Positions 53,886 through 63,342 of a stretch of 64,000 nucleotides of DNA are shown piece by piece. The stretch is from Arthrobacter sp. ISL-5. GTDB lineage: Bacteria > Actinomycetota > Actinomycetes > Actinomycetales > Micrococcaceae. Made by a program: the position numbers and the translations under genes. The stretch lies in NCBI RefSeq assembly GCF_018613835.1, contig NZ_JAGGPM010000024.1, positions 94,648-158,647 of the forward strand, given 5' to 3'. The stretch's first letter is position 1. Every line of letters starts with the position of its first letter. The notes beneath the pieces are model-generated. The model was not told where the DNA came from and did no database searches. It saw only the letters and a list, made by a program, of their open reading frames with translations.

Positions 53886-54434
53886 ATGCAGGCGACGACG
53901 GTGTTGGTCGAGGGCGAGAGTGACCGGCTGGCGGTCGAGACGCTGGCCTTTCGCCTTGGCCACGACCTGACAGTCTTGCGGGTGTCGGTCGTATCGATGG
54001 GAGGCGCGACCAGCATCGTCCGCTTCCTCGACCGCAACGGCCCGATTGGCGCAGGCCACCGGTTGTTCGGCCTGTGTGATGCAGGGGAATCTCGTGGCAT
54101 CGCCCGCGCGCTCGGCCGGGCAGGTATCGGGTCCGGTTCGCTGGCCGAGCTTGGGTTCCACGTCTGTCACGCCGATCTAGAGGACGAACTCATCCGCTGC
54201 CTTGGGATCGATGCCGTGCTCAAAGTCATCGCGGCTCAAGGCGAGCTCGCGTCGTTCCGGCTCCTCCAACGCCAGCCGTCACTGCGAGAGCGGCCAATAA
54301 CGGCGCAGTTGCGCCGGTTCTTTGGAGGACGCAGGGGTAACAAGGTCCGGTACGCGCCACTGCTGGTCGACGCATTGCCGGCCGGACATGCGCCTCCGCC
54401 GCTCGCTCGCCTCGTTGCAGCATTCACACTCTGA
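53886..54434 (+). CDS. TOPRIM-domain protein (OLD-nuclease-like)
   Basis: A 182-aa protein containing a TOPRIM fold: TTVLVEGESDRLAVETLAFR with the catalytic Glu, and LFGLCDAGESRG with the D-x-D/E-like acidic site. The second half (LEDELIRCLGIDAVLKVIAA) matches the C-terminal TOPRIM segment found in OLD-family nucleases. The ATPase half of OLD is missing, so this is a stand-alone form seen in actinobacteria. No ribosome-binding site is evident at the ATG. A defence role is possible but the gene has no partner. Confidence 0.78.
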   Translation: MQATTVLVEGESDRLAVETLAFRLGHDLTVLRVSVVSMGGATSIVRFLDRNGPIGAGHRLFGLCDAGESRGIARALGRAGIGSGSLAELGFHVCHADLEDELIRCLGIDAVLKVIAAQGELASFRLLQRQPSLRERPITAQLRRFFGGRRGNKVRYAPLLVDALPAGHAPPPLARLVAAFTL

Positions 54435-54904
54435 TCCTGTTGTCCAAAAATGGTCGAATGCAAAGCGTCCAGCCGGCGGAACGTGATAGCGGATATTACG
54501 TCAAGCCGTCGCCCAGAGGGGCTGGGATGTCTCTTTTTTGGAGTAGCTGGATGAGGCATGCGTGGTGTGCGACGCCGGCCCGTTTGTCGCCCGTTGCGGT
54601 GCCAAGTCAGGTCCTGGCACCGCCTTCGCCCGACCGCGAGGGCCCACTCGGGGCTTTCCTTCGCGCAGGTCGGTCAGCCCGTTGAGCCGCGCACCACGAG
54701 CGAGCTGTCCAGCGTCACATGCGGTTCGTGCAGCTCGAATCCTTGCAGCGTCGGGTTGAGCGGGAACAGGTTGCTGTTAGTCCCTACCGCGGCAATGAAC
54801 TGGTGGCGGCCTGGCATGGATACGCAACAGTGACGGCCCTGTAACACGGAGTACACATGCCGTTCGTAGCCTTGCAGTAGTAGTTTTCCCGGAAGGACAT
54901 GTGC
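54435..54904. other. Gene-poor region between the TOPRIM gene and the amidotransferase gene
   Basis: About 470 bp. Apart from the LacI-like remnant at 54674-54787 no gene is recognised. GGAAGG at 54891-54896 is the ribosome-binding site for the start at 54905. Confidence 0.4.
54674..54787 (-). pseudogene. Possible C-terminal remnant of a LacI-family regulator
   Basis: The minus-strand frame ends NLFPLNPTLQGFELHEPHVT, LDSSLVVRGSTG and stop. The closing LVVRGST is the usual end of LacI/GalR effector domains. Nothing of the HTH remains, and the upstream part of the frame overlaps the amidotransferase gene on the other strand and is not coding. Confidence 0.4.
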
Positions 54905-55708
54905 ATGAATGCCGCAGACACCGCAATCAAGCCGATAATCGGCCTGACCACATATCTTGAGCCGGCCGGCACCGACGGCTGCGGCAACGTGCGCGCCGCA
55001 TTCCTCCCCGAAAAATATCTCACGCCTATCCTTGACGCCGGCGCAGTTCCGATCCTTCTCCCGCCGCAGCCCACAGCCGGGGACATGATCGAGCACCTGG
55101 TCAGCAGGCTGGACGGGCTGGTCATTCCCGGTGGCTGGGACGTGGATCCGACCCGATACGGCCAGGAGCCGCATCCGGAAACGGACTCTCCCCGGACGGA
55201 ACGCGACGAGTGGGAAGCCGCCCTGATCCTCGAAGCGATCCGCCAGGATGTTCCTCTTCTCTGCATCTGCAGGGGTGAACAGTTGCTCAACGTCACGCTC
55301 GGCGGCACCCTGCATCAGCACCTGCCCGACGTCCTGGGAACCGGGCATTACCAGCTGGGCGGCTACCAGTTCAATGGAATCCGTGTCGACATTCGGCCCG
55401 ATTCCCGGCTTGGCCGTCTCTTGGGGGCTGACGCATTGGAAGCCGTTCCCGTTTCGCACCACCAGGCCGTGGACCGCCTTGGCGAAGGGCTCATCGCCAC
55501 AGCTTGGAGTGAAGACCAGATAGTCGAAGCAATTGAGCTTCCCGGCGCAGGCTTCTGCGTGGGGGTGCAGTGGCACCCGGAGCAGATCGCGGAAGAGAAA
55601 GCGCTGTTCCATGGCTTTGTGGAGGCGGCCAGCGCCAAGATGCTGTCGCGGCTTCGCCCGGCTGCTGTGGAGTCCCTGGAGTTCGCGCACGAAATGGCTG
55701 CTAGCTAA
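54905..55708 (+). CDS. Class I glutamine amidotransferase-like hydrolase (gamma-glutamyl-GABA hydrolase family)
   Basis: A 267-aa hydrolase of the peptidase C26/PuuD type. The triad is readable: Cys in VPLLCICRGEQLLNV, His and Glu in VGVQWHPEQIAEE. PIIGLTTYLEPAG at the start and GLVIPGGWDVDPTRYG (the GG-DV-P motif) mark this family. It cleaves gamma-glutamyl amides such as gamma-glutamyl-GABA in putrescine use. The ATG at 54905 has GGAAGG eight bases upstream; an ATG at 54899 is too close. It stands apart from the amine cluster at 17-22 kb, so a shared pathway is only suggestive. Confidence 0.87.
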   Translation: MNAADTAIKPIIGLTTYLEPAGTDGCGNVRAAFLPEKYLTPILDAGAVPILLPPQPTAGDMIEHLVSRLDGLVIPGGWDVDPTRYGQEPHPETDSPRTERDEWEAALILEAIRQDVPLLCICRGEQLLNVTLGGTLHQHLPDVLGTGHYQLGGYQFNGIRVDIRPDSRLGRLLGADALEAVPVSHHQAVDRLGEGLIATAWSEDQIVEAIELPGAGFCVGVQWHPEQIAEEKALFHGFVEAASAKMLSRLRPAAVESLEFAHEMAAS

Positions 55709-56024
55709 CTCCTACGTGACGCCCTGAGCCATAGGGCGCGATGTCACCCACTTTTCACAAGTCCAGAGCATTTCAGCCGCGCTCCCCAAGACGGGGGCTC
55801 GGCCACTCTGAACCTGCGCCAGGAACCCTGCCGGCACGGAATTCCGGCCGGAGCATCAGGCGCCCTCTGCCACAGCGGACAGAAGATCAATTATCGGCGT
55901 GGCTCCGCGGTGGTGTCCTACCCGGGTGGGCCGTCCGATGTCCGGTCTCAACATTGTTGTCAGTTTTCTCATCTAATCGGTCAGCCTGCGGGATTGGGCC
56001 TCTTGTCTCGTCTAACGTGTCAGT
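55709..56024. other. Gene-free stretch
   Basis: No gene or terminator is recognised in about 315 bp. TTGTCA elements at 55962 and the AT-rich sequence around 55965-55980 may belong to a promoter for the TnsA-like fragment. Confidence 0.35.
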
Positions 56025-56363
56025 GTGGGTGTAGGTGGACTGAGGTCTTTGCCGACGAACGCGACCGGTTCGGTGCGCGTGCTGGGCCGTTTCAAGGCAG
56101 GCATGGCCGACGCTGCGTTGTCAGACGATGTGGCTTCGCAGCGGTTCGAGTCGGAGCTGCCGGTGCGTTCGTTCTTCGCTTGGCCGGGCAAACGCAATTA
56201 CGAGGGCTCGTGGTGGTCCAGCACCGTTCGTGCTCACGTGGGGTTCGAGAGCCTTCTTGAGCGGGATTTGCTGATGTCCGCCGACTACGACAAAGACGTC
56301 GTCGGGATTTCCTCGCAGCCCTTCGCCTTGCTCTGGCCGAAGGGCACTGACGACAGTCAATGA
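56025..56363 (+). pseudogene. Truncated TnsA-like transposase endonuclease subunit
   Basis: A 112-codon frame whose middle reads RSFFAWPGKRNYEGSWWSST, VRAHVGFESLLERDLLMSAD and YDKDVVGISSQPF. The layout (W-rich strand, E-S-L-E-R helix, D-V-V-G-I-Q-P-F strand) matches TnsA-like endonucleases of actinobacterial transposons, whose catalytic E lies in the ESxxER helix. The frame stops where the remaining catalytic D and QxK strands should follow, so the protein is cut short. No TnsB or TnsC is visible nearby. Confidence 0.6.
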
Positions 56364-56581
56364 CGAACCACAGTCAACGTCTTTCGACCTGCCATCGTGA
56401 TCATGCCGCAACTCGCGCAAGAACATCCGCACTGTCAACGTGCTTGATCCCTGCCTACCCGGACCGTTGTTTCGCAGCTATGGACGCCGCGAGGAGAGAA
56501 GGACATCATGAAATCAGGCGTGAGGATCCCATCTCCGGAGGCGCAAATGGAGGCGGTCCCACGCGCTGGAGGCGTTAGGGC

Positions 56582-59500
56582 ATGCCCGGTAAATCTGTGC
56601 CAGCGGAGAACTCCGCATTAAGTGGTCCGGCCCAGGCGGACGATCATTTCCTCATGGATTACTACGAGCACGTGGACCCCGAGGAGCTCCTCACCTACGC
56701 AGGCGCTACTTTAGAGCGTCGGGCACGGCACCATCTTTCGCTCGCCTCGGTGCTTCCTCCGGGGACGTCAAGGGTGGATGTCCTCAACGAACCGAGTGCC
56801 AGTGTGGTGTTCCTGGTGGCCGAAGGCGCGCTGCACGTGGTTCGCGCGATCACCTCGGAGCTAACCCGCGAAGGAGCGACGGTCCGGCTGCTCGTCCATC
56901 CCTCGTTCCAGGTCCTTCGGGATCCTGCAACCCATGAGCTGCTCAAGCTCCGCCATGCGCCGCAGCGCGCGGGACTTGTTGCCGACCTGCCCTATTCCTG
57001 GGCCACGGAAACCTGGGTTGCGGTTGAAATTGGCAGGCTGCCGAGATCGTCGAACGCCTGGGACGTCATCGCGAATATCCAGAGGATTCTTGCCGATGTC
57101 CGTGCAGTTACAGAGGACTCCACTGCCCTGAAGGAACAAGTGACCGCCGCCGTCGACTCCTTAGCCACCTTCCCGCGCGGTTGTGTGCCGTCAACCGAAC
57201 AGCTCAGAGAGCTCCTGTTGTGGCTCAACGGGGGGAACTTCATTTATCTGGGACACTGCGAATATGTGTTGACGGCTGAGAAAGATGGGCCGGCACTTCG
57301 ACCCCGTCCGGGTACTGCCCTGGGCCTTTTGCGCAGGCAGAATCACCCTCGCAGATCAGACCAGACTGTGTTCCGGGGCTCGCAGGTACTCGCGCTGTAC
57401 ACTTCCGACCTTCGATCCTCGGTTCCAGAGCCCTCATACTTGGACGTAATCCGTCTCCCGACGTTCAGTGCTGCCGGAGTCGTCAATGGGGAACGCAGGT
57501 TTGTGGGCGTTTTCGCCCCGGGAACGGCGGATCAATCAGTACGTCGCATTCCTGTGATCCGGGACAAGGCCGCTAACGTGAGTAACAGACTCGGTTTCGC
57601 CCCTGCGTCAACCCAAGAGAAGAAACTGCTCGCCGCGCTGGGGTCGTTCCCACTTGACGAGCTGTTCCACATCGACGAAGACGAACTGACTCGGCTGGCG
57701 GCCGACATCCTGCGGCTCCAAAAACGCCATGAGACAAGGCTGCTCCTACGCTTCGACAACTACGGCCCCTTCATGACCGCCCTAATGTTCCTTCCGCGCC
57801 GCCGCTACAACACGGCCGTGCGGCTCAGGATTGAACAGGAGCTCAAAGAAGCCTCCAAAGCCTCATCGCTTGAGTTCGAGGTCCGACTCACCGAATCGCA
57901 CATGGCTCGCATCTTCTTCCGCGTACTTCTGCCCGCCGGCGCAAAACCAGAGTCCATCGATCCGGCTGCACTGGAGCGGACACTCATCAATGCCACACGG
58001 ACATGGGCCGAAGGACTTGACGAAGCCCTGCGGGAACGCATGCCCTCCGAACAGGCCACCAGGCTGTCAGCGCTCTGGGCCGATGCCTTCCCTGCCAGCT
58101 ACCGGGCAGATTTCGAGGTCATAGATGCCATTGAAGACATCGAGAGGTTTGAGCAATACGATCTGGATGGCACCGGCGGTCGACCCCTGAACGACTCGGT
58201 ACTGGCTGTCCGTGCCGATGCTCCGCAGGCCGAGGTCGAGGACTTCCGGATTCGTCTCTATCTCACCGGTGCCCGGAGCCTCACGCAGATCCTGCCATTC
58301 CTCCACAACCTGGGCCTCCAGGTACTCAACCAGCGCCCCTTCGAGGTCCTGCGGGGCAACACTCTGCCGCTGTTTCTCTATGATTTGGGCGTGAAGTATC
58401 CACTCGGCGTGGATCCCGCTCGAACCAGCTCCCTGCTCGCGGACGCGTTCGGAGCAGCCATACGCGGTGACACGGAATCAGACCGCTTCGATGCACTGGT
58501 CCTGCAGGAGAGCCTTGATTGGCGGCACGTCGTGATCCTCCGCGGCTACGCCAAGTACCTCCAGCAACTGGGAACCACCAACTCGTACGGCTTCATCGCG
58601 GACACTTTCCTGGCCAACGCGAGAGCGACCCACGCACTGCTGGGCCTGTTCCGCGCCCGCTTCCTTCCAGGGCTTGGCATCACCCAGCGGCTCCGCGAAA
58701 TGGCGGCCGCCCGGGACGAAGTGATCAAGGCTATCGATGCTGTCACGTCCTTGGACGCGGACCGCCTGCTGCGGACCTTCCTGAACCTCATCGAGGCGAC
58801 GACGAGGACCAACTTCTACCGCGACCGGCCGTACCTGAGCTTCAAGCTCCGACCCTCCCACCTTCCAGGCGCTCCGCACCCACGTCCGAAGTTCGAGATC
58901 TGGGTCTATTCCCCCCGGGTCGAGGGCGTGCACCTTCGCTTTGGGCCGGTGGCCCGCGGGGGCCTGAGATGGTCGGACCGGCGCGAGGATTTCCGTACCG
59001 AAGTCCTCGGGCTCGCTAGGGTCCAGATCGTCAAGAATTCGGTGATCGTCCCGACTGGCGCGGGGGGCGGCTTCTACGCGAAGCGGCTTCCCGATCCCGA
59101 GGCCAACCGCGCGGCATGGCTCGCGGAAGCGATGGAGAGCTACAAGGACTTCCTCCGCGGGCTCCTCGATGTCACGGACAACCTGGCCCCGCCCGACGTC
59201 GCCGTGTCCCGTGACGCCCGCGGCACCCGGGGCTCGGTGGGGCGCGTCGTCCCACCGCCGAACGTGGTGCGGCATGACGACGACGACTACTACCTCGTGG
59301 TGGCTGCCGACAAAGGCACCGCGGCGTTCTCCGACACCGCCAACGATGTGGCCAAGGAGTACGGCTTCTGGCTGGGCGACGCGTTCGCGTCCGGCGGCTC
59401 AAGGGGCTACGACCACAAGCGGATGGGCATCACTGCTCGGGGCGCCTGGGCGTCCGCGAAACAGCACTTCAGCGAACTCGGGATCGATTCCCAGCGCGAA

Positions 59501-61444
59501 GACTTCACCGTGGTCGGCATCGGCGACATGAGCGGGGACGTGTTCGGCAACGGGATGCTGCGCTCCGACCACATCCAGCTCGTGGCCGCCTTCGACCACC
59601 GGCACATCTTTCTGGACCCCACACCCGACGCCGCGTCCTCCCTCGCGGAACGCCGCCGTCTCTTCAATCTGCCCCGTTCGTCGTGGGCCGGCTACAACCC
59701 CGGGCTGATCAGCCCCGGCGGCGCGGTGCACCCGCGCGTCGCCAAGTCCATCGCCATCAGCCCGCAGGCGCGTTCGGCCTTGGGGCTGCCGACGATGACG
59801 ACGGCGATGACCCCGCCCGAGCTCATCCAGGCGATCCTGCGGGCGCCGGTGGACCTCATCTACAACGGCGGGATCGGAACCTACGTCAAGGCCTCTGCCG
59901 AAACCAACGCCGAGGTGGGCGACAAAGCCAACGATGCGATCCGGATCAACGGCAACGAACTCAGGGCAAGGATCGTGGTCGAAGGCGGCAACCTCGGGAT
60001 GACTCAACGGGGACGGGTGGAGGCTGCGCTGAACGGAGTCCTGCTGAACACGGACGCCATCGACAACTCTGCCGGCGTGGACTGCTCCGACCACGAGGTC
60101 AACATCAAGATCTTCATCGACCGCATGATCGCGGCAGGCACGATGGCAGCCAGCAAACGCCCCGGCTTCCTGCACTCGCTCAGCGACGACGTGGCACGCC
60201 TGGTGCTGAGGAATAGCCGTGACCAAAACGTCATGCTCATCATCGACCGTGCTCTTGTCCTCAACTGGAGCCCGGGCTTCGACCTCAACTGGAGCCCGGG
60301 CTTCGAACGGACCATGGACTGGCTGGAAAGAGCCACCGACCTGGACCGGGGTCTTGAGGCATTGCCCACCACGGATCAACTCCATGCACGGCTGCAGGCC
60401 GGCAAGGGGCTCACCTCCCCCGAGCTGTCCGTGCTGGCCGCCTACGCCAAGATCGAACTCGCCAAGGAATTGAACGACAGCGACGTCGCCGACGACCCGT
60501 GGTTCGACAGGGTCCTTCGCAGCTACTTCCCGCCCCAGATCGTGGACCGCTTCGGAACCGAGCTGGAAACGCACCCCCTGCGCCGGCAGATCATCTGCAC
60601 CGTGCTCGCCAACGACATCATCGACCTCGGAGGAATCACCTTCGCCTTCCGGGCCATCGAGGAAACCACCGGGAGCGCGCCCGCTCTCGCAAGGGCCTTC
60701 GTGGCAGTACGCGAGGCCTTTGACCTTCACTGGATCGCGGACTGGATGGCCGAACTTCCGCCCGCTGTTCCGGCCGAGCATGGGGCGGAACTGGCCCTGC
60801 AGGTGCGGAGGATGTTGGACCGGGCGACGCGCTGGTACATGGCCCATGATCATCGGGACCAACCAGTGGAACAGGCCCTCAGCAGGATCATGCCGGCCAT
60901 GGACCTCCGGCGGAACCAAACCGTGGTTTACCTGCGCGGCGACGACATCGACCTCGGGCAAGACCTTCTGACACACTGGGAGGCCATTGGGATCCCGCCG
61001 GACCTTGCGCGACGCGCGTTTGAGGTAGTCCTGAGCTTCACTTTGTTGGATATCTCACTCATCGCGGAGCGGATCCATGAGCCCATCGAGCACATTGCTG
61101 ACCTCTACTCCACCGCATTCCAGCGCATCGGGGCCATGAAGTTGCTTCTGAAAATCACCGACCTTCCTGTGCAGAACCGATGGGAGACACTCGCCAGGGC
61201 GGCCCTTCGCGACGATGTCTATTCCGCCGTGGCCGACATGACCATCTCAGTTCTCCAGACAACACGCAGCGGTGGTCCCAAGCAAGCCGACTCCACGGAG
61301 CGGATCGTGGAGTGGGAACGCGGACGCCAAGACCAGCTCGCACGGATCAAGGACACCTTCGCCGAAGTCACCCAGCCCGGTCCGGTGGACATCCATTCGA
61401 TCTCCGTCGCACTTAAGCTGCTGAGGACCCTCGTACGCAACTGA
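56582..61444 (+). CDS. NAD-specific glutamate dehydrogenase, large (180-kDa) type
   Basis: A 1620-aa enzyme that oxidatively deaminates glutamate to 2-oxoglutarate with NAD, a catabolic role. The N-terminal half (residues 1 to about 700) is the ACT-like regulatory region (YLGHCEYVL, VIRLPTFSAA, RIPVIRDKA). The catalytic region follows: GGLRWSDRREDFRTEVLGLA, VKNSVIVPTGAGGGFYAKRL with the catalytic Lys in the latter, then AADKGTAAFSDTAND and the NAD-binding VVGIGDMSGDVFGNGML. The C-terminal part is helical. The ATG at 56582 has GGAGG nine bases upstream. An in-frame duplication of eight codons (60260-60307) is present. The protein is full length. Confidence 0.93.
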   Translation: MPGKSVPAENSALSGPAQADDHFLMDYYEHVDPEELLTYAGATLERRARHHLSLASVLPPGTSRVDVLNEPSASVVFLVAEGALHVVRAITSELTREGATVRLLVHPSFQVLRDPATHELLKLRHAPQRAGLVADLPYSWATETWVAVEIGRLPRSSNAWDVIANIQRILADVRAVTEDSTALKEQVTAAVDSLATFPRGCVPSTEQLRELLLWLNGGNFIYLGHCEYVLTAEKDGPALRPRPGTALGLLRRQNHPRRSDQTVFRGSQVLALYTSDLRSSVPEPSYLDVIRLPTFSAAGVVNGERRFVGVFAPGTADQSVRRIPVIRDKAANVSNRLGFAPASTQEKKLLAALGSFPLDELFHIDEDELTRLAADILRLQKRHETRLLLRFDNYGPFMTALMFLPRRRYNTAVRLRIEQELKEASKASSLEFEVRLTESHMARIFFRVLLPAGAKPESIDPAALERTLINATRTWAEGLDEALRERMPSEQATRLSALWADAFPASYRADFEVIDAIEDIERFEQYDLDGTGGRPLNDSVLAVRADAPQAEVEDFRIRLYLTGARSLTQILPFLHNLGLQVLNQRPFEVLRGNTLPLFLYDLGVKYPLGVDPARTSSLLADAFGAAIRGDTESDRFDALVLQESLDWRHVVILRGYAKYLQQLGTTNSYGFIADTFLANARATHALLGLFRARFLPGLGITQRLREMAAARDEVIKAIDAVTSLDADRLLRTFLNLIEATTRTNFYRDRPYLSFKLRPSHLPGAPHPRPKFEIWVYSPRVEGVHLRFGPVARGGLRWSDRREDFRTEVLGLARVQIVKNSVIVPTGAGGGFYAKRLPDPEANRAAWLAEAMESYKDFLRGLLDVTDNLAPPDVAVSRDARGTRGSVGRVVPPPNVVRHDDDDYYLVVAADKGTAAFSDTANDVAKEYGFWLGDAFASGGSRGYDHKRMGITARGAWASAKQHFSELGIDSQREDFTVVGIGDMSGDVFGNGMLRSDHIQLVAAFDHRHIFLDPTPDAASSLAERRRLFNLPRSSWAGYNPGLISPGGAVHPRVAKSIAISPQARSALGLPTMTTAMTPPELIQAILRAPVDLIYNGGIGTYVKASAETNAEVGDKANDAIRINGNELRARIVVEGGNLGMTQRGRVEAALNGVLLNTDAIDNSAGVDCSDHEVNIKIFIDRMIAAGTMAASKRPGFLHSLSDDVARLVLRNSRDQNVMLIIDRALVLNWSPGFDLNWSPGFERTMDWLERATDLDRGLEALPTTDQLHARLQAGKGLTSPELSVLAAYAKIELAKELNDSDVADDPWFDRVLRSYFPPQIVDRFGTELETHPLRRQIICTVLANDIIDLGGITFAFRAIEETTGSAPALARAFVAVREAFDLHWIADWMAELPPAVPAEHGAELALQVRRMLDRATRWYMAHDHRDQPVEQALSRIMPAMDLRRNQTVVYLRGDDIDLGQDLLTHWEAIGIPPDLARRAFEVVLSFTLLDISLIAERIHEPIEHIADLYSTAFQRIGAMKLLLKITDLPVQNRWETLARAALRDDVYSAVADMTISVLQTTRSGGPKQADSTERIVEWERGRQDQLARIKDTFAEVTQPGPVDIHSISVALKLLRTLVRN
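60260..60307 (+). repeat. 24-bp tandem duplication in the NAD-GDH gene
   Basis: Two consecutive copies of CTCAACTGGAGCCCGGGCTT plus CGA(C/A), 24 bp each (60260-60283 and 60284-60307), differ only at the last base. They encode LNWSPGFD and LNWSPGFE in frame. The duplication is fresh and does not disrupt the reading frame. Confidence 0.95.
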
Positions 61445-62059
61445 ATTCGCGGTGCTCGGCACACGCGGCGCCAGACGGATGGCATTCTGACGGACGTTCT
61501 CCGCCAAGGAAAGTGAGGTGCGGGAGTTCTCGCTCGAGGACGGCGCGTCGCCCTCACTCGTTGCTAGCTGCTCAAGAGGTCGGATGACCGGCTGGCCAGT
61601 GAACCGTGTGGCGAAGGCCGGGGGCAGGTAGGTGTCGTCGATACGCCGGTCGCGGATACGTTCGGTACGAAGGTGGACCGGAATTGCAGATTCCATTGCG
61701 TCTGCCTGGGGTGGATGGTCGGCTCCCCGTTCGGGAGCCGCCCGGAACTTGTGAAAAGGCGGCTCCGCTACGACTTGGACGCGTCGTCCTTGTGATTCAC
61801 GCTGAGTCGTACCCCTTCGAAACGAATGGCGTCTCATCGACATGCTTACATCCATCGAGTTGAATGACAGCCGGATTCACGTGAACGGATCTCCGTAGGA
61901 ACGAGTCGGCCGCGCCGCGCCACGACGAGTCAACGTCGGGCACGCGGCCACTAGCGCTACTCGGGAGTGAGATTTGATGCCCAACACGGTATCCAGATCG
62001 AGCAGTTGGAGTCCGTCTGCGATTCTGTGGCGGGAGGTCCGCGGGCTCCCGTCCTGCCA
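61445..62059. other. Gene-free region after NAD-GDH
   Basis: About 615 bp. On the minus strand a frame around 61560-61690 (VHLRTERIRDRRIDDTYLPP, then AFATRFTGQPVIRPLEQLA) has coding-like codons but no identifiable family or start; it may be a remnant. No terminator or RNA is recognised. Confidence 0.35.
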
Positions 62060-63328
62060 CTATTGGGCCAGAAGCTGGCCCTCTGCAGATTTTCGGGAGA
62101 CCGAGTTCGCATTCTCCGTCGTATCGTTGAGTCGTTGCTCTTGACCGATGATGGCTGCAATGAATCCGCCGACGAATGAGTCGCCGAGCCCGATGGTGGT
62201 AGGTGATTGCGTCGCCAGAGACAGGGCCGGGAGGCATTCGACGTCGGCGCCCAGTTGCTGGTTTAGTTCGGCAGCCAGTTCGGCGCCGAGGGCGTTTACG
62301 GGTCCCTGTCCGACCGCTTCGTAGTCGGCGGGAGTGAAGTTGTCGCCGTAACAGAAGCGGGTGCTGGCCATTGTGATGCCGCCTTTTAGGCAGGACCGCC
62401 ACCGTCGGGCGTTGTTCCCGTAGGCGAGTGACCAGTACTTGGTGTGGACTACCGTGGTGCGTGCGGGCATTAGTCGGTGCAGCTCGCGGAGTGCCGCGCA
62501 CACGTCAACGGCGTTCAGGAGGTCGATCGGCCTGTTCAGATGTGCCTGCAATTCGTCTTCGTTCATGCTGTAGACGGTCACGGTATCGGCCATGTAGTCC
62601 CGGACGACCGGCGCAAACACAGCGTGGTGGAAGCCCGCGTCTTCGTAAAACACGACGGCTCCGGGCGGAAGATTCTGCAGTTCCCGTCCCAGCGTGGCCA
62701 AGCGCGCGTCCAGGACCGACCGCTCGTTGATGACGTTGAGTCCAGAGATGAGGAAGGCATCCGCGGTCCTGAGAGCGTTGCCGAGTTCCTTGCTCAGTAC
62801 CATCTCGGTATTTGGCGGGTCGTTGGTGAAGATGATCCGGTTCGGGTGGTCCGCGCGCAGGTCGATGTCCCCGGCCCGCACGGTGGCGCCCCCGTTGAAT
62901 TGCACGATCAGGTGGGGATCAGTCGAATCAGCCGAAGCGCTGCAGATGTAGGTGCAGGATGCAGGCAGCAGCCGCCGCACGGTGTCATCGATGCTGACCA
63001 GGTGAAGAGTGCTCGGGATTCCGAGCTTCGCCATGGCCAATCCGGCCCGGACGCAGGTGCCGCCCAGCGTGATCCTTTTTTGGAACCGGGAAGCGAAAGT
63101 CTTGACGGTGTCGGAGGAGGTGATGAAATGCTCTCCTCCGACACCGTCGCGCAGGTGCGCGAGAATGGCCACGATCAGGTTCCTTTCGGAATCGACCGGG
63201 ACGAACCGGTCAAGCTCCGCGGCGTCGATCGCGAAGTCCTCAATCAGGCCTTCGATGATGGCCGAGTTCCATTCGACCTCGTAATCGACGGTACCGCCAA
63301 GACCCAGCACCACATTCTCGCGCGACAT
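62060..63328 (-). CDS. ADP-dependent phosphofructokinase/glucokinase-family kinase
   Basis: A 422-aa sugar kinase of the ADP-specific family (ribokinase-like fold), which uses ADP rather than ATP. Motifs in order: LGLGGTVDYEVEWNS, TLGGTCVRAGLAMAKLGIPS, HPNRIIFTNDPPNTEMVLSK, FLISGLNVINE, YSMNEDELQ, VVHTKYWSLAYG and the catalytic GLGDSFVGGFIA, where the GxGD aspartate is the base. Family members are mostly archaeal and a few bacterial or eukaryotic. The substrate is probably fructose 6-phosphate or another ketose phosphate, judged by the class II aldolase gene 14 bp upstream in the same operon. GGAG precedes the ATG at 63326-63328. Confidence 0.85.
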   Translation of the reverse strand: MSRENVVLGLGGTVDYEVEWNSAIIEGLIEDFAIDAAELDRFVPVDSERNLIVAILAHLRDGVGGEHFITSSDTVKTFASRFQKRITLGGTCVRAGLAMAKLGIPSTLHLVSIDDTVRRLLPASCTYICSASADSTDPHLIVQFNGGATVRAGDIDLRADHPNRIIFTNDPPNTEMVLSKELGNALRTADAFLISGLNVINERSVLDARLATLGRELQNLPPGAVVFYEDAGFHHAVFAPVVRDYMADTVTVYSMNEDELQAHLNRPIDLLNAVDVCAALRELHRLMPARTTVVHTKYWSLAYGNNARRWRSCLKGGITMASTRFCYGDNFTPADYEAVGQGPVNALGAELAAELNQQLGADVECLPALSLATQSPTTIGLGDSFVGGFIAAIIGQEQRLNDTTENANSVSRKSAEGQLLAQ

Positions 63329-63342
63329 CAGACTCCGTTACC

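Noticed and set aside
59399..60976. Minus-strand open frame of 525 codons opposite NAD-GDH.
   Set aside because: It is antisense to conserved catalytic motifs and has the Gly/Val/Asp-rich composition of a shadow frame.
61247..61855. Minus-strand open frame of about 200 codons with some coding-like text.
   Set aside because: Its larger part overlaps the NAD-GDH gene on the other strand; no family or start is recognised. Only the segment near 61.6 kb might be a remnant.
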